Positions 56,138 through 64,000 of a stretch of DNA of 64,000 nt are shown one piece after another. Every line of letters begins with the position of its first letter. The stretch's first letter is position 1. The DNA is taken from NCBI RefSeq assembly GCF_902459665.1, contig NZ_CABPSL010000010.1:105991-169990 (forward strand), given 5' to 3'. The position numbers and the translations under genes were made by a program. The DNA comes from Pandoraea cepalis (GTDB lineage Bacteria > Pseudomonadota > Gammaproteobacteria > Burkholderiales > Burkholderiaceae). The notes under the pieces are model-generated. The model was given only the letters and a program-made list of their open reading frames with translations, was not told where the DNA came from and searched no databases.

Positions 56138-57168
56138 CGAAGCGCAGGCCGGGCCCGGTGATGCTGGACGTCGTCGGGCTGACCCTCAGCGAAGACGACG
56201 TCCGTCGCATCGACCATCCGTTGACCGGGGGGGTGATCCTGTTCGCCCGCAACTTTGACGATCGCGCGCAACTGTGCGCGCTCACGAAGCAGATTCGCGA
56301 CCTGCGCGACGACATCGTGATCGCTGTCGATCATGAGGGCGGGCGCGTGCAGCGCTTTCGTACCGACGGCTTCACGCACCTGCCGGCCATGGGCAAGCTG
56401 GGCAAGCTCTGGCACGACGACGTGTTCAAGGCGACGCGCGTGGCGACGGCGGTCGGCTATGTGCTGGCGTCCGAATTGCGCGCGTGCGATATCGACCTGA
56501 GCTTCACCCCCGTGCTGGACCTGGACTACGGAACGTCGGCGGTTATCGGCGATCGTGCGTTTGACGCCGACCCGCGGGTGGTGGCCATGCTGGCCAAGAG
56601 CCTCAATCACGGCCTGCTTCTCGCCGGGATGGCGAACTGCGGCAAGCACTTCCCGGGGCATGGTTTCGTGGCGGCCGACTCGCACCACGAAATTCCGGTC
56701 GACGAGCGCTCGCTCGACGAGATCCTCAGCGTCGATGCGCAACCGTATGACTGGCTCGGCATGTCGCTGGCGGCGGTCATGCCGGCGCACGTGATTTACC
56801 CGCAGGTCGATCCGAACCCCGCCGGATTCTCGGCCAAGTGGCTCAAGGAAATCCTGCGCGGCAAGTATGCGTTCGACGGTGTGATTTTCAGCGACGACCT
56901 GTCGATGCAAGGGGCGAGCGCCGCCGGCGATGTCGTGACGGCGGCGCACGCCGCCATGGCGGCCGGCTGCGACATGGTCCTCATCTGCAACAGTCCGGAA
57001 AAGGCGGACCGATTGCTGCATGAGATGAAGTCGGTGCCCGATACCGCGTCTCAGCGCCGCATCAAGCATCTGCAGGGCCGCGGCAAGGTGCACGGCTGGG
57101 AAAAGATGCTCGCGCAGCCGGAATATCAGGCGGCGAAGCGTCTGATCGTGGAGACGTTCGGCGCGTAA
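56134..57168 (+). CDS. nagZ: Beta-N-acetylhexosaminidase NagZ
   Basis: 344 residues, a GH3 enzyme. The region [20 protein letters not shown] (about 170-189) contains the flexible catalytic loop Asp-His pair, and the nucleophile Asp is in VIFSDDLSM (about 254). NagZ removes N-acetylglucosamine from anhydromuropeptides in the cytoplasm during wall recycling and shapes AmpC beta-lactamase induction where ampR exists. ATGA overlap with acpS; a strong terminator follows. Confidence 0.96.
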   Translation: MTKRRPGPVMLDVVGLTLSEDDVRRIDHPLTGGVILFARNFDDRAQLCALTKQIRDLRDDIVIAVDHEGGRVQRFRTDGFTHLPAMGKLGKLWHDDVFKATRVATAVGYVLASELRACDIDLSFTPVLDLDYGTSAVIGDRAFDADPRVVAMLAKSLNHGLLLAGMANCGKHFPGHGFVAADSHHEIPVDERSLDEILSVDAQPYDWLGMSLAAVMPAHVIYPQVDPNPAGFSAKWLKEILRGKYAFDGVIFSDDLSMQGASAAGDVVTAAHAAMAAGCDMVLICNSPEKADRLLHEMKSVPDTASQRRIKHLQGRGKVHGWEKMLAQPEYQAAKRLIVETFGA

Positions 57169-57188
57169 GCGAGACACGCCTGCCAAAC

Positions 57189-57227
57189 AAAAAAGCGCTC
57201 AACCCTGACGGGAAGAGCGCTTTTTTT
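57189..57227. terminator. Terminator between convergent nagZ and efp
   Basis: GCGCTC/GAGCGC stem with flanking A-run and T-run (AAAAAA ... TTTTTTT), able to work in both directions. Confidence 0.9.
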
Positions 57228-57291
57228 GTTGCCTGACGGTCGCGGATCGCGCCGCGTCGTCCGTAGACGGCGCGGGCGGCGTCGCAATCGC

Positions 57292-57849
57292 TTAGACGCG
57301 GCTGCGGTACTCGTCGGTACGCGTATCGATTTCGATCTTGTCGCCGGTGTTGACGAACAGCGGCACCTGGATTTCCAGCAGATCGTTGATCTTGGCGTTC
57401 TTCAGCACGCGGCCCGACGACGTATCGCCCTTGACGGCCGGTTCGGTGTATTCCACAACGCGCACGAGCGAGGTCGGCAGGTCGACCGAGATGGCCTTTT
57501 CATTGTAGAAAACGACTTCGCACTTCATGCCGTCTTCGAGGTACTTGATCGCGTCGCCCATGTTTTCGGCTTCGACTTCGTACTGGTTGTAGTCGGCGTC
57601 CATGAACACGTACATCGGGTCGGCGAAGTACGAGTAGGTCACTTCCTTCTTGTCGAGCACAACGACGTCGAACTTGTCGTCGGCCTTGTAGGCGAATTCG
57701 CCACGGCCTTCGCCCATCAGCTTCTTGTACTTCATCTTGACGACGCTGGAGTTGCGGCCCGACTTGACGTATTCGGTCTTCAGCACGACATTGGGCTCAC
57801 CGTCGATCATGACGACGTTACCGACGCGGAGTTCTTGAGCGGTTTTCAT
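57292..57849 (-). CDS. efp: Elongation factor P (arginine-32 type)
   Basis: 185 residues from ATG 57849. Three beta-barrel domains are recognisable, with a KOW-like N-terminal domain. The tip of the loop that enters the ribosome reads SGRN, placing Arg at position 32 instead of the Lys of E. coli. In Pseudomonas, Neisseria and Burkholderia this Arg is rhamnosylated by EarP, and earP lies 139 bases upstream on the same strand. EF-P helps ribosomes through polyproline runs. Confidence 0.97.
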   Translation of the reverse strand: MKTAQELRVGNVVMIDGEPNVVLKTEYVKSGRNSSVVKMKYKKLMGEGRGEFAYKADDKFDVVVLDKKEVTYSYFADPMYVFMDADYNQYEVEAENMGDAIKYLEDGMKCEVVFYNEKAISVDLPTSLVRVVEYTEPAVKGDTSSGRVLKNAKINDLLEIQVPLFVNTGDKIEIDTRTDEYRSRV

Positions 57850-57988
57850 AAAAAACGAGATCCTGTGACGAAATAAGCGATTTGCCGCTTGTTGAGCGCT
57901 TCCATACGCCCACTCGCCGCTTGATTCCCGCGCCCGCCTGGAAACGGTCCGGTGCAGCAGGTTCAGCAGCAAAGCGTTGAAAAACCAG

Positions 57989-59230
57989 CTATTTTACCTG
58001 ATTTTCGGCGAAGCTTGCCAACTGTCGCGCGAGGTCGGGGAGGGCCGCCTGCCTGCTTGCCCACGCGCGCGCATGGCGATTGAGCTCGGGCAGGACGGCG
58101 GCCAGTGCCGGCCAGTCGGGCGGGGTGCTCGCGTAGCCGTTCCAGAGATGCCAGAAAGTGCGCAGCGCCTCGCGTGCGTCGTGTCCCAAGGCGCCGGTTG
58201 CCGGCGATTCGGCGCTCGGATCGCTCAGATAGCGGTCGAGAAACGCGTCGAGTTTCACGTGGTGCGCGTTGTCGTCCTGCGGGTAGATATGCCAGACGAG
58301 CGGCTTCGCCGCCCATTGCGCGCGCACGAACGAATCTTCTCCACGCACGAAATTGAGATCGCACGCCCACAGCAGCGCGTCGAACTCGGATTGCGCAACG
58401 AATGGCAGCCCATACGCCGTCAGTGCTCCTTGCGTTGCACAGTCGCGTGGCGCCAGTACCTCGCGGCCAAACCACGCGCCGACCGACGGTGCGATCCGAC
58501 CTGGCGGGACCAGGCAGACGATGGGCGTCTCGCTGGCGGCCCATTGCGCAAGCAACCCCGGAAGCGCGGCGTTTTCATACGTGAAAAGCGATACCACCAG
58601 CGTGTCCCTCGGTGCGCCCGGGAGTCCGAGCGTGCGCTGCCACCAGGCGTCGCGAAGCGCCGGCGATGCAAGGAAGGCGTCTCTGCGCGAGAACAGCTCC
58701 CGTTCGCGCGCGAGCCCACCCGTGCGCTCCGTGAAGCCCGGGAAGAAGAACGTTTTGACGAGCCCCAGTTGCGGGTGTATCGACTTTTGCAGATGACATC
58801 CCTCGACCCAGTCTTCTGCGCTCAGGTACTCGAGGTTGATCCACACCGGCGCGTGTCCCGCCTGTTTGCGCACATGCATCGCCTGAACGCAGGCGTCGGG
58901 AATCTGGCAGGCAAACGCTTCGATGACGACATCGCCCGGCGCATTGTCGTCGGTGACCGGGCCGAAGTCGGCATCCCATCGGCGTACGTCCACGCCGTCG
59001 CAGCGTTGCCGGGCCAGGGAGGGATCGATGTCGGGGCGCAGGTGACGGAAGCTCGCGAGGTCGTCGACCCATAGCCGCACCGACCAGCCATGTTCGCGCA
59101 CGAGTTGTCGCGCGAGCCGCCAGCACACGCCGATGTCGCCGAAATTGTCGACGACGGTGCAGAACAGATCGCAGCGCGGCACCAGAGGCAGGGTGGTTGC
59201 GGCGGGCGAGAACGTAGTGGGCAGGGACAT
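57989..59230 (-). CDS. earP: EF-P arginine rhamnosyltransferase EarP
   Basis: 413 residues, slightly longer than the usual about 380. The N-terminal [20 protein letters not shown] region (about 20-39) contains the two catalytic-site aspartates of the DNFGD motif, and the C-terminal [12 protein letters not shown] segment (about 293-304) holds the conserved Glu for TDP-rhamnose binding. EarP attaches rhamnose to Arg32 of EF-P, which this genome has. earP precedes efp on the same strand. Confidence 0.93.
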   Translation of the reverse strand: MSLPTTFSPAATTLPLVPRCDLFCTVVDNFGDIGVCWRLARQLVREHGWSVRLWVDDLASFRHLRPDIDPSLARQRCDGVDVRRWDADFGPVTDDNAPGDVVIEAFACQIPDACVQAMHVRKQAGHAPVWINLEYLSAEDWVEGCHLQKSIHPQLGLVKTFFFPGFTERTGGLARERELFSRRDAFLASPALRDAWWQRTLGLPGAPRDTLVVSLFTYENAALPGLLAQWAASETPIVCLVPPGRIAPSVGAWFGREVLAPRDCATQGALTAYGLPFVAQSEFDALLWACDLNFVRGEDSFVRAQWAAKPLVWHIYPQDDNAHHVKLDAFLDRYLSDPSAESPATGALGHDAREALRTFWHLWNGYASTPPDWPALAAVLPELNRHARAWASRQAALPDLARQLASFAENQVK

Positions 59231-59363
59231 TGAGAGGCGGCAACCCGGATTGGTCTAAACTTCGGATTCTAGTCCCTGCGCCTGCTGGCGACGCGTGACG
59301 ATGCCATCGCACACCATTTGCGTGCCGCCGCGATCGCACGGTTTCGCCCCCGGGGACGCTCCG

Positions 59364-61613
59364 ATGCCTGAGTTCATGACTGAAGACGCCCACGACGTCA
59401 CGCCGCCGCGCAAGTCCCGCAAAGCCAAATCCGCCACGGCCCCCGCGGTCGCCACGACGGCGGATGCCGCTCAGCCCCCCGCCGAGGCGTCGCCCGACAG
59501 CGCGGCGTTCGACGCCCGCACGGTGCTTGCCCAGTTGCCGAACCTGCCTGGCGTCTATCGCTACTACGACGCAGCGGGCAGCGTGCTGTACGTCGGCAAG
59601 GCTCGCAATCTGAAGAAGCGCGTGTCGAGCTACTTCAACAAGACGCAGCTTTCCCCACGCATTGCGCTCATGGTTGCGCGCATCGCGAAGCTCGAGACGA
59701 CTGTCACGCGCTCGGAGACCGAAGCGCTGCTGCTTGAGAACAATCTGATCAAGGCGCTGCATCCGCGTTACAACATCCTGTTTCGCGACGACAAGTCGTA
59801 TCCGTTTCTCAAGCTCACGCAGCACAAGTATCCGCGCATGGCCTACTATCGCGGCTCGGTGGATCGCCGTGGACAGTATTTCGGACCATTTCCCAGCGCC
59901 TGGGCCGTGCGCGAGAGCATTCAGATCCTGCAGAAAGTATTCCAACTGCGTACCTGCGAGGACTCCGTCTTCACGAATCGCACGCGGCCGTGCCTGCTGC
60001 ATCAGATCGCGCGGTGCAGCGCGCCTTGCGTGGGCGCCATTCAGGATGAAGATTACGCACGCGATGTGAATAACGCGGCGGCGTTTCTCTCGGGGCGTCA
60101 GAGCGAAGTGCTCAGTGCGCTCGAAGCGAAGATGATGACGTACGCTCAGGCGCTCCAGTTCGAGCAGGCCGCCGTGGTGCGCAATCAGATGCAGGCGCTC
60201 TCGGGCGTGCTGCAACAGCAGTCCGTCGAGACGGCGGGGGATGTCGATGCCGATATCCTCGCCGTCGCCTATGCGGGCGGGCGCGCGTGTGTGAACCTCG
60301 CGATGGTGCGGGGTGGGCGCCATCTTGGCGACAAGGCGTATTTTCCGGCGCACGTGGAGCGCGGTGTCGAAGGCGGGATTGCCGACGAGTTCGAGCCGGA
60401 CGAGGCACTCGCGCCGGACACGTCCGAGGCCAACGCGGACGATGCCGCCACACCGGCGCGCGAGATCGCCAACGACATGCCGTCGGATACCCCGTTGGCA
60501 TCGCTCGAATCGCGTTTGCTCGAGGCCTTCGTCGCGCAGCACTACCTGGGACAGTCGGTGCCGCCGGTACTGGTCGTGAGCCATGCGTTGCCGAGCGACG
60601 AGTTGCTCGCCGCGTTGTCCGAACAAGCGGGCAGGCGCATTGCGATGGTGCGTCAGCCGCAGGGGCAACGGCGTGCCTGGCTCGACATGGCGCTGCAGGG
60701 CGCGCAGCTCGCGCTCACGCGATTGTTGACGGAGCAGGGGAGTCAGCAGGCGCGCACGCACGCGTTGGTGCAAACGATCGGACTCGACATCGACGATCCG
60801 GCGCGGCTGCGGGTGGAGTGCTTCGACATCAGCCACACGCAAGGCGAGGCGACGCAGGCGTCGTGCGTGGTGTTCCATCATCACAAGATGCAGACGAGCG
60901 AATACCGGCGCTACAACATCGCGGGCATTACGCCGGGCGACGACTATGCGGCAATGCGTCAGGTGCTCACGCGCCGCTATGGTCGTTTGATGGAGGCGGC
61001 CGCTCACGTGAGCGATGCGGCCGATCCGTCCTCCGTGGCCGCCGACGTGGCGCGCGCCGAAGCCGAGACGCGCGTGCTGCCGGACGACGGCGCGGCGCTG
61101 CCGGCCGGCGAGTCTGCCGATGCAGGCGCCGCGACGGCCGCGCCCGACGCGTCTGACGGCGAAGCGAATTTACCGCAGCTCGTGCTGATCGACGGCGGCA
61201 AGGGGCAGGTCGAGGTGGCGCGCCAGGTGTTCGTCGAACTGGGGATCGACATCGGTCGATTGGTCGGCGTGGCGAAGGGCGAGGGCCGCAAAGTGGGGCT
61301 TGAGACGCTCATCTTTGCCGATGGACGCGCGCCGCTGGAATTGGGGCGCGAGAGTGCCGTGCTGATGCTGATCGCGCAGATTCGTGACGAGGCGCACCGG
61401 TTTGCGATCACGGGCATGCGGGCCAAGCGCGCGAAGGCGCGTCAGACGTCACGGCTCGAGGAGATCGAGGGCATCGGAGCGAAGCGCCGTCAGCGCCTGC
61501 TGATGCGGTTCGGCGGGTTGCAAGGGGTGGCGTCGGCCAGCGTGGACGAACTGGCCAGTGTCGACGGCATTTCGACAACGCTCGCCGAGCAGATCTATCG
61601 CCAACTGCACTGA
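59364..61613 (+). CDS. uvrC: Excinuclease ABC subunit UvrC with low-complexity insertions
   Basis: About 749 residues, some 140 longer than E. coli UvrC. Order: disordered N-terminal leader (1-50), GIY-YIG nuclease domain (about 57-140, with LPGVYRYYD and [13 protein letters not shown]), UvrB-binding UVR motif (about 250-285), the RNase H-like C-terminal nuclease with [11 protein letters not shown] (Asp about 490) and [10 protein letters not shown] (Asp about 612), and helix-hairpin-helix repeats at the end. Two acidic Ala-rich inserts lie at about 335-375 and 548-602. UvrC makes both incisions in nucleotide excision repair. ATG 59376 is an alternative start. Confidence 0.95.
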   Translation: MPEFMTEDAHDVTPPRKSRKAKSATAPAVATTADAAQPPAEASPDSAAFDARTVLAQLPNLPGVYRYYDAAGSVLYVGKARNLKKRVSSYFNKTQLSPRIALMVARIAKLETTVTRSETEALLLENNLIKALHPRYNILFRDDKSYPFLKLTQHKYPRMAYYRGSVDRRGQYFGPFPSAWAVRESIQILQKVFQLRTCEDSVFTNRTRPCLLHQIARCSAPCVGAIQDEDYARDVNNAAAFLSGRQSEVLSALEAKMMTYAQALQFEQAAVVRNQMQALSGVLQQQSVETAGDVDADILAVAYAGGRACVNLAMVRGGRHLGDKAYFPAHVERGVEGGIADEFEPDEALAPDTSEANADDAATPAREIANDMPSDTPLASLESRLLEAFVAQHYLGQSVPPVLVVSHALPSDELLAALSEQAGRRIAMVRQPQGQRRAWLDMALQGAQLALTRLLTEQGSQQARTHALVQTIGLDIDDPARLRVECFDISHTQGEATQASCVVFHHHKMQTSEYRRYNIAGITPGDDYAAMRQVLTRRYGRLMEAAAHVSDAADPSSVAADVARAEAETRVLPDDGAALPAGESADAGAATAAPDASDGEANLPQLVLIDGGKGQVEVARQVFVELGIDIGRLVGVAKGEGRKVGLETLIFADGRAPLELGRESAVLMLIAQIRDEAHRFAITGMRAKRAKARQTSRLEEIEGIGAKRRQRLLMRFGGLQGVASASVDELASVDGISTTLAEQIYRQLH

Positions 61614-61626
61614 CGCGCGCAGCGCG

Positions 61627-62910
61627 TCACGTATCGCCGTGGAACAGCAGGCGCATGACGGTCTCGTTGTCGACGGTCTCGCCGGACAGCGTGCGGGCGA
61701 GCAGCTCGCCGCCGACAACGGGTGGCGCAAAAATCATGTCGGGTTGAACACGTTTGAGTTTGCTCAGGTGCTTGCTGTCGTTGACGGACGCGATCGTGCG
61801 CACCGTTGGCGCGATCTCTTTCGCGGCGAGCACGATGAAGGCGTTCTCCGAGTCGTCGGCACGCAGGGCGAGCACGGCCTTGGCGCGTTCGATGCCGGCG
61901 TGGGTGAGCACGGTGTTGTCGCTGGCATCGCCGTGCATGACATCCGCCTCCTCGGGATACGGGTTATCGCTCCCGCTCGCGATGATGACCGTGACCGGCC
62001 AGCCGCGCTTGGTGAGTTCGTGGTGCACGTTGATCGCGAGCGGCGATGCGCCGGCCACGATGAAGTGGTTCTTTCGTATCACGTGAGTGAACCTCCCCGA
62101 GAGAATTTTCTTAAGGTTGCCGCCGACGAGCGGGCCGATGACGACGGTCAGCGACGTTGCGAAGACACTGATCCCGAAGACGATGACCGAGGCGGTGAAC
62201 AGGCGTGCGTCGACGCTGTGCGGGACGATGTCGCCGTAGCCGACGGTCGTCATCGTGACGATGGCGAAGTAGAACGCCGTGGCCAGGTCGGTGACGGGCG
62301 GCGCGAACTCGTGGCCGAGATACATGGTGCCGAACGTGGCGTAGACGAGCAGCGCGAACACGGCGACGAGCGTGTAGAGCGTGGCTGCCGCGAAGCTGGC
62401 GCGGTCGAATTCCCGCCAGTACCAGAGCAATAGCGCAATGCAGGCGAGCGAGAGCGCGAACGTCAGGTCGAAGCGAAGGTTCAGGTGGAAATTGATGGTG
62501 GCGGCCAGCACGAGCATGACGAGCGTGAAGGCCCAGGCGGTGCGCGCGCGGATGACGAGTCCGCAGGCGAGCGCGATGAGCGACAGGCCGGAGAGCGCAC
62601 GGGGCAGATGCGAGAAGTCGATGCGCTCGATGGCGTTCAAGCCGAAGAGCAACCGCGGCAGGTGGCTGGCTTCGATGCGCGCGAGCGCCGAGAGGTCGCC
62701 GCGCACGAAGAGATCGATGAGCAGTGAACCGGGCACGCGCAGCAGCACGGAAGCGACGAGCAGCAGGCCGTCGATCCCGACCAGTGCCGCGATGAGGATG
62801 TGGGGTGACAGCAGCGGTCGTCGTAGTGTGGGCAAGGGCCAGGGCGGTTTCACGAGATCGGCGCTATTGGCGGAGGGTTGCAAGCAAGATAGGGGCACAC
62901 CGACGCACAT
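61627..62910 (-). CDS. Potassium channel-like protein with C-terminal RCK (TrkA-N) domain
   Basis: 427 residues. The membrane part has about six hydrophobic segments (within about 30-270) with a pore loop reading MTTVGYGDIVP (about 223-233), the K+ selectivity filter. A C-terminal NAD-binding RCK domain (about 285-425, with HFIVAGASPLAINVHHEL) follows. It resembles Kch/YbaL-type voltage-gated-like K+ channels. Ligand and gating are unknown. The ATG at 62910 is chosen; one 18 residues upstream is possible. It is convergent with uvrC, with 13 bases between the stops. Confidence 0.9.
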   Translation of the reverse strand: MCVGVPLSCLQPSANSADLVKPPWPLPTLRRPLLSPHILIAALVGIDGLLLVASVLLRVPGSLLIDLFVRGDLSALARIEASHLPRLLFGLNAIERIDFSHLPRALSGLSLIALACGLVIRARTAWAFTLVMLVLAATINFHLNLRFDLTFALSLACIALLLWYWREFDRASFAAATLYTLVAVFALLVYATFGTMYLGHEFAPPVTDLATAFYFAIVTMTTVGYGDIVPHSVDARLFTASVIVFGISVFATSLTVVIGPLVGGNLKKILSGRFTHVIRKNHFIVAGASPLAINVHHELTKRGWPVTVIIASGSDNPYPEEADVMHGDASDNTVLTHAGIERAKAVLALRADDSENAFIVLAAKEIAPTVRTIASVNDSKHLSKLKRVQPDMIFAPPVVGGELLARTLSGETVDNETVMRLLFHGDT

Positions 62911-63029
62911 GTCAACCGCTGCGCGGCGCCTCGGCCTTGTCGCTACGGGGCAGACACGGCACAATGCGGGTCTGGTACGGCTGCCGAGGGCGCCGTGTGT
63001 CGACCGCCGTTTGCCGAACTCATGCTGCC

Positions 63030-63623
63030 ATGCCCTTTAACGTCCCGATATTACTGACCTGGCTCCGGATCGTGCTGATTCCGCTGGTGGTCGGCGTCTA
63101 TTACGTGCCGCCGACCTGGTTGTCGCCGGTCGAGATGAATTGGGTGGCCTGCGGCGTGTTTGTGCTGGCGGCGCTGACCGACTGGTTCGATGGCTTTCTC
63201 GCACGGCGCTGGAACCAGACGTCGGCGTTCGGCGCGTTCCTGGACCCGGTGGCGGACAAGCTGATGGTCGCGGCGGCGCTGCTGATGCTGTTGCAGATGG
63301 GGCGGATCAATGCGTTGGTGGCGTTGATCATCATTGGCCGCGAAATCACGATTTCGGCGTTGCGTGAGTGGATGGCGCAGATTGGCGCGTCGCGCAGCGT
63401 GGCGGTGCATCAGTTGGGCAAGGTCAAGACGGCGGCGCAGATGGTGGCGATTCCGCTGTTGCTGTTCAACGGCACGGTCGTCTGGGGGGCGTGGCACTTC
63501 GACTCACGGTTCTGGGGGACATGGCTGATCTACGTGGCGGCGATTCTCACGTTGTGGTCGATGATGTATTATCTGCGCCGCGCGTGGCCGCAGATTCGAG
63601 AGCGGGGCGCGGGCAAGATGTGA
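63030..63623 (+). CDS. pgsA: CDP-diacylglycerol-glycerol-3-phosphate 3-phosphatidyltransferase
   Basis: 197 residues with about five membrane segments. The CDP-alcohol phosphotransferase motif spans DWFDGFLARRWNQTSAFGAF and LDPVADK (about 51-77), with the required Asp pairs. PgsA makes phosphatidylglycerol phosphate. It is preceded by the divergent channel gene and followed by tRNA-Gly genes with a separate promoter. uvrC and pgsA are usual neighbours in proteobacteria; here a channel gene is inserted between them. Confidence 0.96.
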   Translation: MPFNVPILLTWLRIVLIPLVVGVYYVPPTWLSPVEMNWVACGVFVLAALTDWFDGFLARRWNQTSAFGAFLDPVADKLMVAAALLMLLQMGRINALVALIIIGREITISALREWMAQIGASRSVAVHQLGKVKTAAQMVAIPLLLFNGTVVWGAWHFDSRFWGTWLIYVAAILTLWSMMYYLRRAWPQIRERGAGKM

Positions 63624-63695
63624 GTGCAAGTCCCTGAAGACGCGGGATTTGCGCGGTCGGAGAGAATAATCTTCACAAATTTTCGGTGCGGATGC

Positions 63696-63724
63696 TTGAC
63701 ACTGAATCACGGTTTAGACATAAT
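63696..63724 (+). promoter_or_regulatory. Promoter of the tRNA-Gly pair
   Basis: TTGACA (63696-63701) and CATAAT (63719-63724) with 17 bases between them. A leader hairpin TCGCTGCT/AGCAGCGA (63732-63760) follows before the first tRNA. Confidence 0.8.
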
Positions 63725-63800
63725 CTCCTTCTCGCTGCTACGGCGCTAGCCCAGCAGCGAAGTTTTAAGAAACGGTTGGATTGGTAGTACGCATGACAAT

Positions 63801-63876
63801 GCGGGAGTAGCTCAGTTGGTAGAGCGCAACCTTGCCAAGGTTGAGGTCGCGAGTTCGAGACTCGTCTCCCGCTCCA
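63801..63876 (+). tRNA. tRNA-Gly (anticodon GCC), copy 1
   Basis: 76 bases with encoded CCA. Acceptor strands GCGGGAG/CTCCCGC, anticodon loop CTTGCCAAG region (anticodon GCC) and T arm GAGTTCGAGACTC. Confidence 0.96.
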
Positions 63877-63925
63877 GTTTTCACACTGGACATTGAGTGA
63901 AGCAATCCTTGGTGTTCGGTGTCAT

Positions 63926-64000
63926 GCGGGAGTAGCTCAGTTGGTAGAGCGCAACCTTGCCAAGGTTGAGGTCGCGAGTTCGAGACTCGTCTCCCGCTCC
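63926..64000 (+). tRNA. tRNA-Gly (anticodon GCC), copy 2, cut by the window edge
   Basis: Identical to copy 1 over all 75 visible bases; only the last A of CCA lies beyond the window. The spacer between the copies is 49 bases. Confidence 0.95.

Noticed and set aside
58575..61007. An 810-residue minus-strand open frame across earP and uvrC
   Set aside because: Overlaps two real genes; no domain or start signal.
1..64000. Search by eye for insertion sequences, prophage, integrons, CRISPR arrays, toxin-antitoxin pairs and secondary-metabolite genes
   Set aside because: None seen; gene order is conserved core, and no transposase, integrase or regularly spaced repeats were found. The tRNA genes show no adjacent integrase or duplicated tRNA ends.

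Overview
The window looks like a stretch of ordinary core chromosome from a high-GC betaproteobacterium of the family Burkholderiaceae. Gene content and order fit Pandoraea or a close relative best. That genus call is inferred from protein wording and synteny and was not checked against any database. The evidence is the yceD-rpmF-plsX-fabH-fabD-fabG-acpP-fabF block followed directly by rpoE-rseA-rseB-degP/mucD and lepA-lepB-rnc-era-recO-pdxJ-acpS-nagZ, together with an arginine-32 type elongation factor P beside its rhamnosyltransferase EarP. No insertion sequence, prophage, integron, CRISPR array or attachment site was recognised. I see no clear undescribed multi-gene system; the points of interest are regulatory sequences, odd extensions and a few unrecognised genes.

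Layout. 1-8.6 kb: the 3' part of opgH (osmoregulated glucan synthase), an NlpD-like lipoprotein, a cold-shock gene with a near-consensus promoter and long leader, a LysE-type exporter, a YcgR/PilZ protein, a CNNM/CorC membrane protein, then a minus-strand set doxX - DODA-type dioxygenase - LysR regulator with a large palindrome upstream. 8.7-16.1 kb: glycolate oxidase glcD-glcE-glcF, a divergent GntR/FCD regulator with a repeated operator-like sequence between them, a ~1 kb gene-free region full of inverted repeats, and an OxlT-like oxalate/formate MFS transporter. 16.2-24.4 kb: two tRNA-Asn genes, fdxA, pncB, a lone lutC-like gene, an NhaD-type antiporter, a 2-hydroxyacid (glyoxylate) reductase, rmuC, a GNAT acetyltransferase and a small membrane protein.

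24.5-28.6 kb: molybdenum cofactor genes moaA - unknown exported protein - mobA - moeA in one minus-strand run. 28.9-36 kb: rne (RNase E) divergent from rluC, which leads an overlapping chain rluC - HAD phosphatase - Rieske protein - sppA. 36-44.3 kb: a maf/tetrapyrrole-methylase pair divergent from the fatty-acid block, which carries at least two intrinsic terminator-like hairpins inside it (rpmF/plsX and acpP/fabF) and a strongly structured fabH/fabD spacer. 44.4-57.2 kb: the sigma-E envelope stress operon, then the lepA-to-nagZ translation/repair/cofactor chain with many stop-start overlaps. 57.3-64 kb: efp and earP on the minus strand, uvrC, a K+ channel-like protein with an RCK domain, pgsA, and two identical tRNA-Gly(GCC) genes behind a strong promoter, the second cut by the window edge.

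Functional links: glcDEF, the OxlT-like carrier and the glyoxylate reductase all concern C2 acids (glycolate, glyoxylate, oxalate). The fab cluster, acpS and pgsA feed lipid synthesis. rpoE/rseA/rseB/degP and lepB serve the envelope. Start codons were chosen from ribosome-binding sites, overlaps and family N-termini, and several remain uncertain as noted.
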